This document shows positions 12,021 to 12,358 of a stretch of 12,358 bases of DNA, one piece after another (position 1 is the first letter of the stretch; each line of letters starts with the position of its first letter). The notes under the pieces were generated by a model. It was not told the origin of the DNA. It saw nothing but the letters and a program-made list of their open reading frames with translations, and searched no databases. Origin of the DNA: an uncultured Alphaproteobacteria bacterium. GTDB lineage: Bacteria > Pseudomonadota > Alphaproteobacteria > Rs-D84. Location of the stretch: assembly GCA_937901165.1 (NCBI GenBank), contig CALCGS010000126.1:1-12358 (forward strand), given 5' to 3'. The position numbers were made by a program, and so were the translations under genes.

Positions 12021-12358
12021 GTCAAAGTTAGGATTGAGAGTCATTGTATATGAACCATCTTCCTTGTATTCATAGTGCTCTTTTTCAATGGCACTGTTAG
12101 TAAGGTCGAAATACATATCATCGAAATACTTGTGAGCAACAAGAATAGTAACCTTGAACTTGTATTCGCATTCGAATCTCTTTGGTTCGTAGCTTGATTC
12201 CTTGCCATCTGCATCCTGCTTTAAGATTTCAGTCTTGTCTTCATCAATTGTGAAAACGCAGTCTGTAACCTTGCTCATTTCTACGATATCTGGGTTTCCT
12301 GTTCTTAAATCGTTGGAACCACATACTGTAAATCTCTTCATGTTTTCATCAACCACGA
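12009..12358 (-). CDS. Unrecognised protein, partial, fused in frame to the L3 fragment
   Basis: The frame is open from the window edge to the L3 part. About 116 residues are visible, including MKRFTVCGSNDLRTGNPDIV, then VTDCVFTIDEDKTEILKQ, a Glu/Tyr/Lys-rich middle (EPKRFECEYKFKVTILVAHK), and DGSYTMTLNPNFDKYVQ. It is acidic, with no hydrophobic segment and no motif I recognise; the alternation suggests beta strands, which is weak inference. It bears no likeness to the L3 N-terminal domain. Eleven of twelve Lys codons are AAG and all three Arg codons are AGA, against mostly AAA and CGT in the ribosomal block and AAA in the left flank. The true start may be the ATG at 12341 or lie outside the window; no Shine-Dalgarno site is seen. 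It is probably a foreign piece. Confidence 0.6.

Noticed and set aside
1..12358. CRISPR arrays, tRNA or rRNA genes, insertion sequences, phage genes
   Set aside because: None were seen on either strand. Apart from the flanks and hairpins the window is ordinary ribosomal-protein coding sequence.

Overview
The window is dominated by one long block of ribosomal-protein genes, all on the minus strand and read from high to low coordinates: L3 (C-terminal end only), L4, L23, L2, S19, L22, S3, L16, L29, S17, L14, L24, L5, S14, S8, L6, L18, S5, L30, L15, SecY, S13 and S11 (N-terminal end only). This is the standard bacterial S10-spc-alpha order. The block looks alphaproteobacterial: L16 has the HKGRIHGVAKGG start, S8 has the HGVMTDHKAR/NVGGEVLC end, L2 reads NDHPMGGG, S14 is the 100-residue zinc-free form, and L14 ends in SLAPEVI. 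Codon use is AT-rich (Leu as TTG/TTA, Lys as AAA, Arg as CGT). A low-GC, possibly host-associated alphaproteobacterium is my inference; the genus cannot be told from this sequence.

The two ends do not belong to the block. From about 775 down to 1 the S11 frame runs into a truncated OFA-type major facilitator transporter. From about 12008 up to 12358 the L3 frame is preceded by an unrecognised protein. Both joins are in frame and both cut an essential ribosomal protein. Codon use changes at each join, and the two flanks also differ from each other. The simplest reading is a chimeric metagenome contig with two different foreign ends.

Inside the block, gene spacing falls into two classes. Eleven complete spacers are 14-28 nt. 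The other ten are 45-152 nt, and every one of these holds an inverted repeat whose start-proximal edge lies about 16-28 nt before the next start codon, just upstream of the Shine-Dalgarno site. Three of the stems contain G-U pairs that work only in the transcribed RNA. One hairpin occurs twice as an identical 20-mer, before the L5 gene and before the L18 gene, which encode the two 5S-rRNA-binding proteins here. That placement is the most interesting signal in the window.

There is no adk or rpmJ between secY and the S13 gene. A 152-nt spacer with a plausible promoter stands there instead. Together the genes supply most of the large-subunit core, part of the small subunit and the SecY translocon channel.
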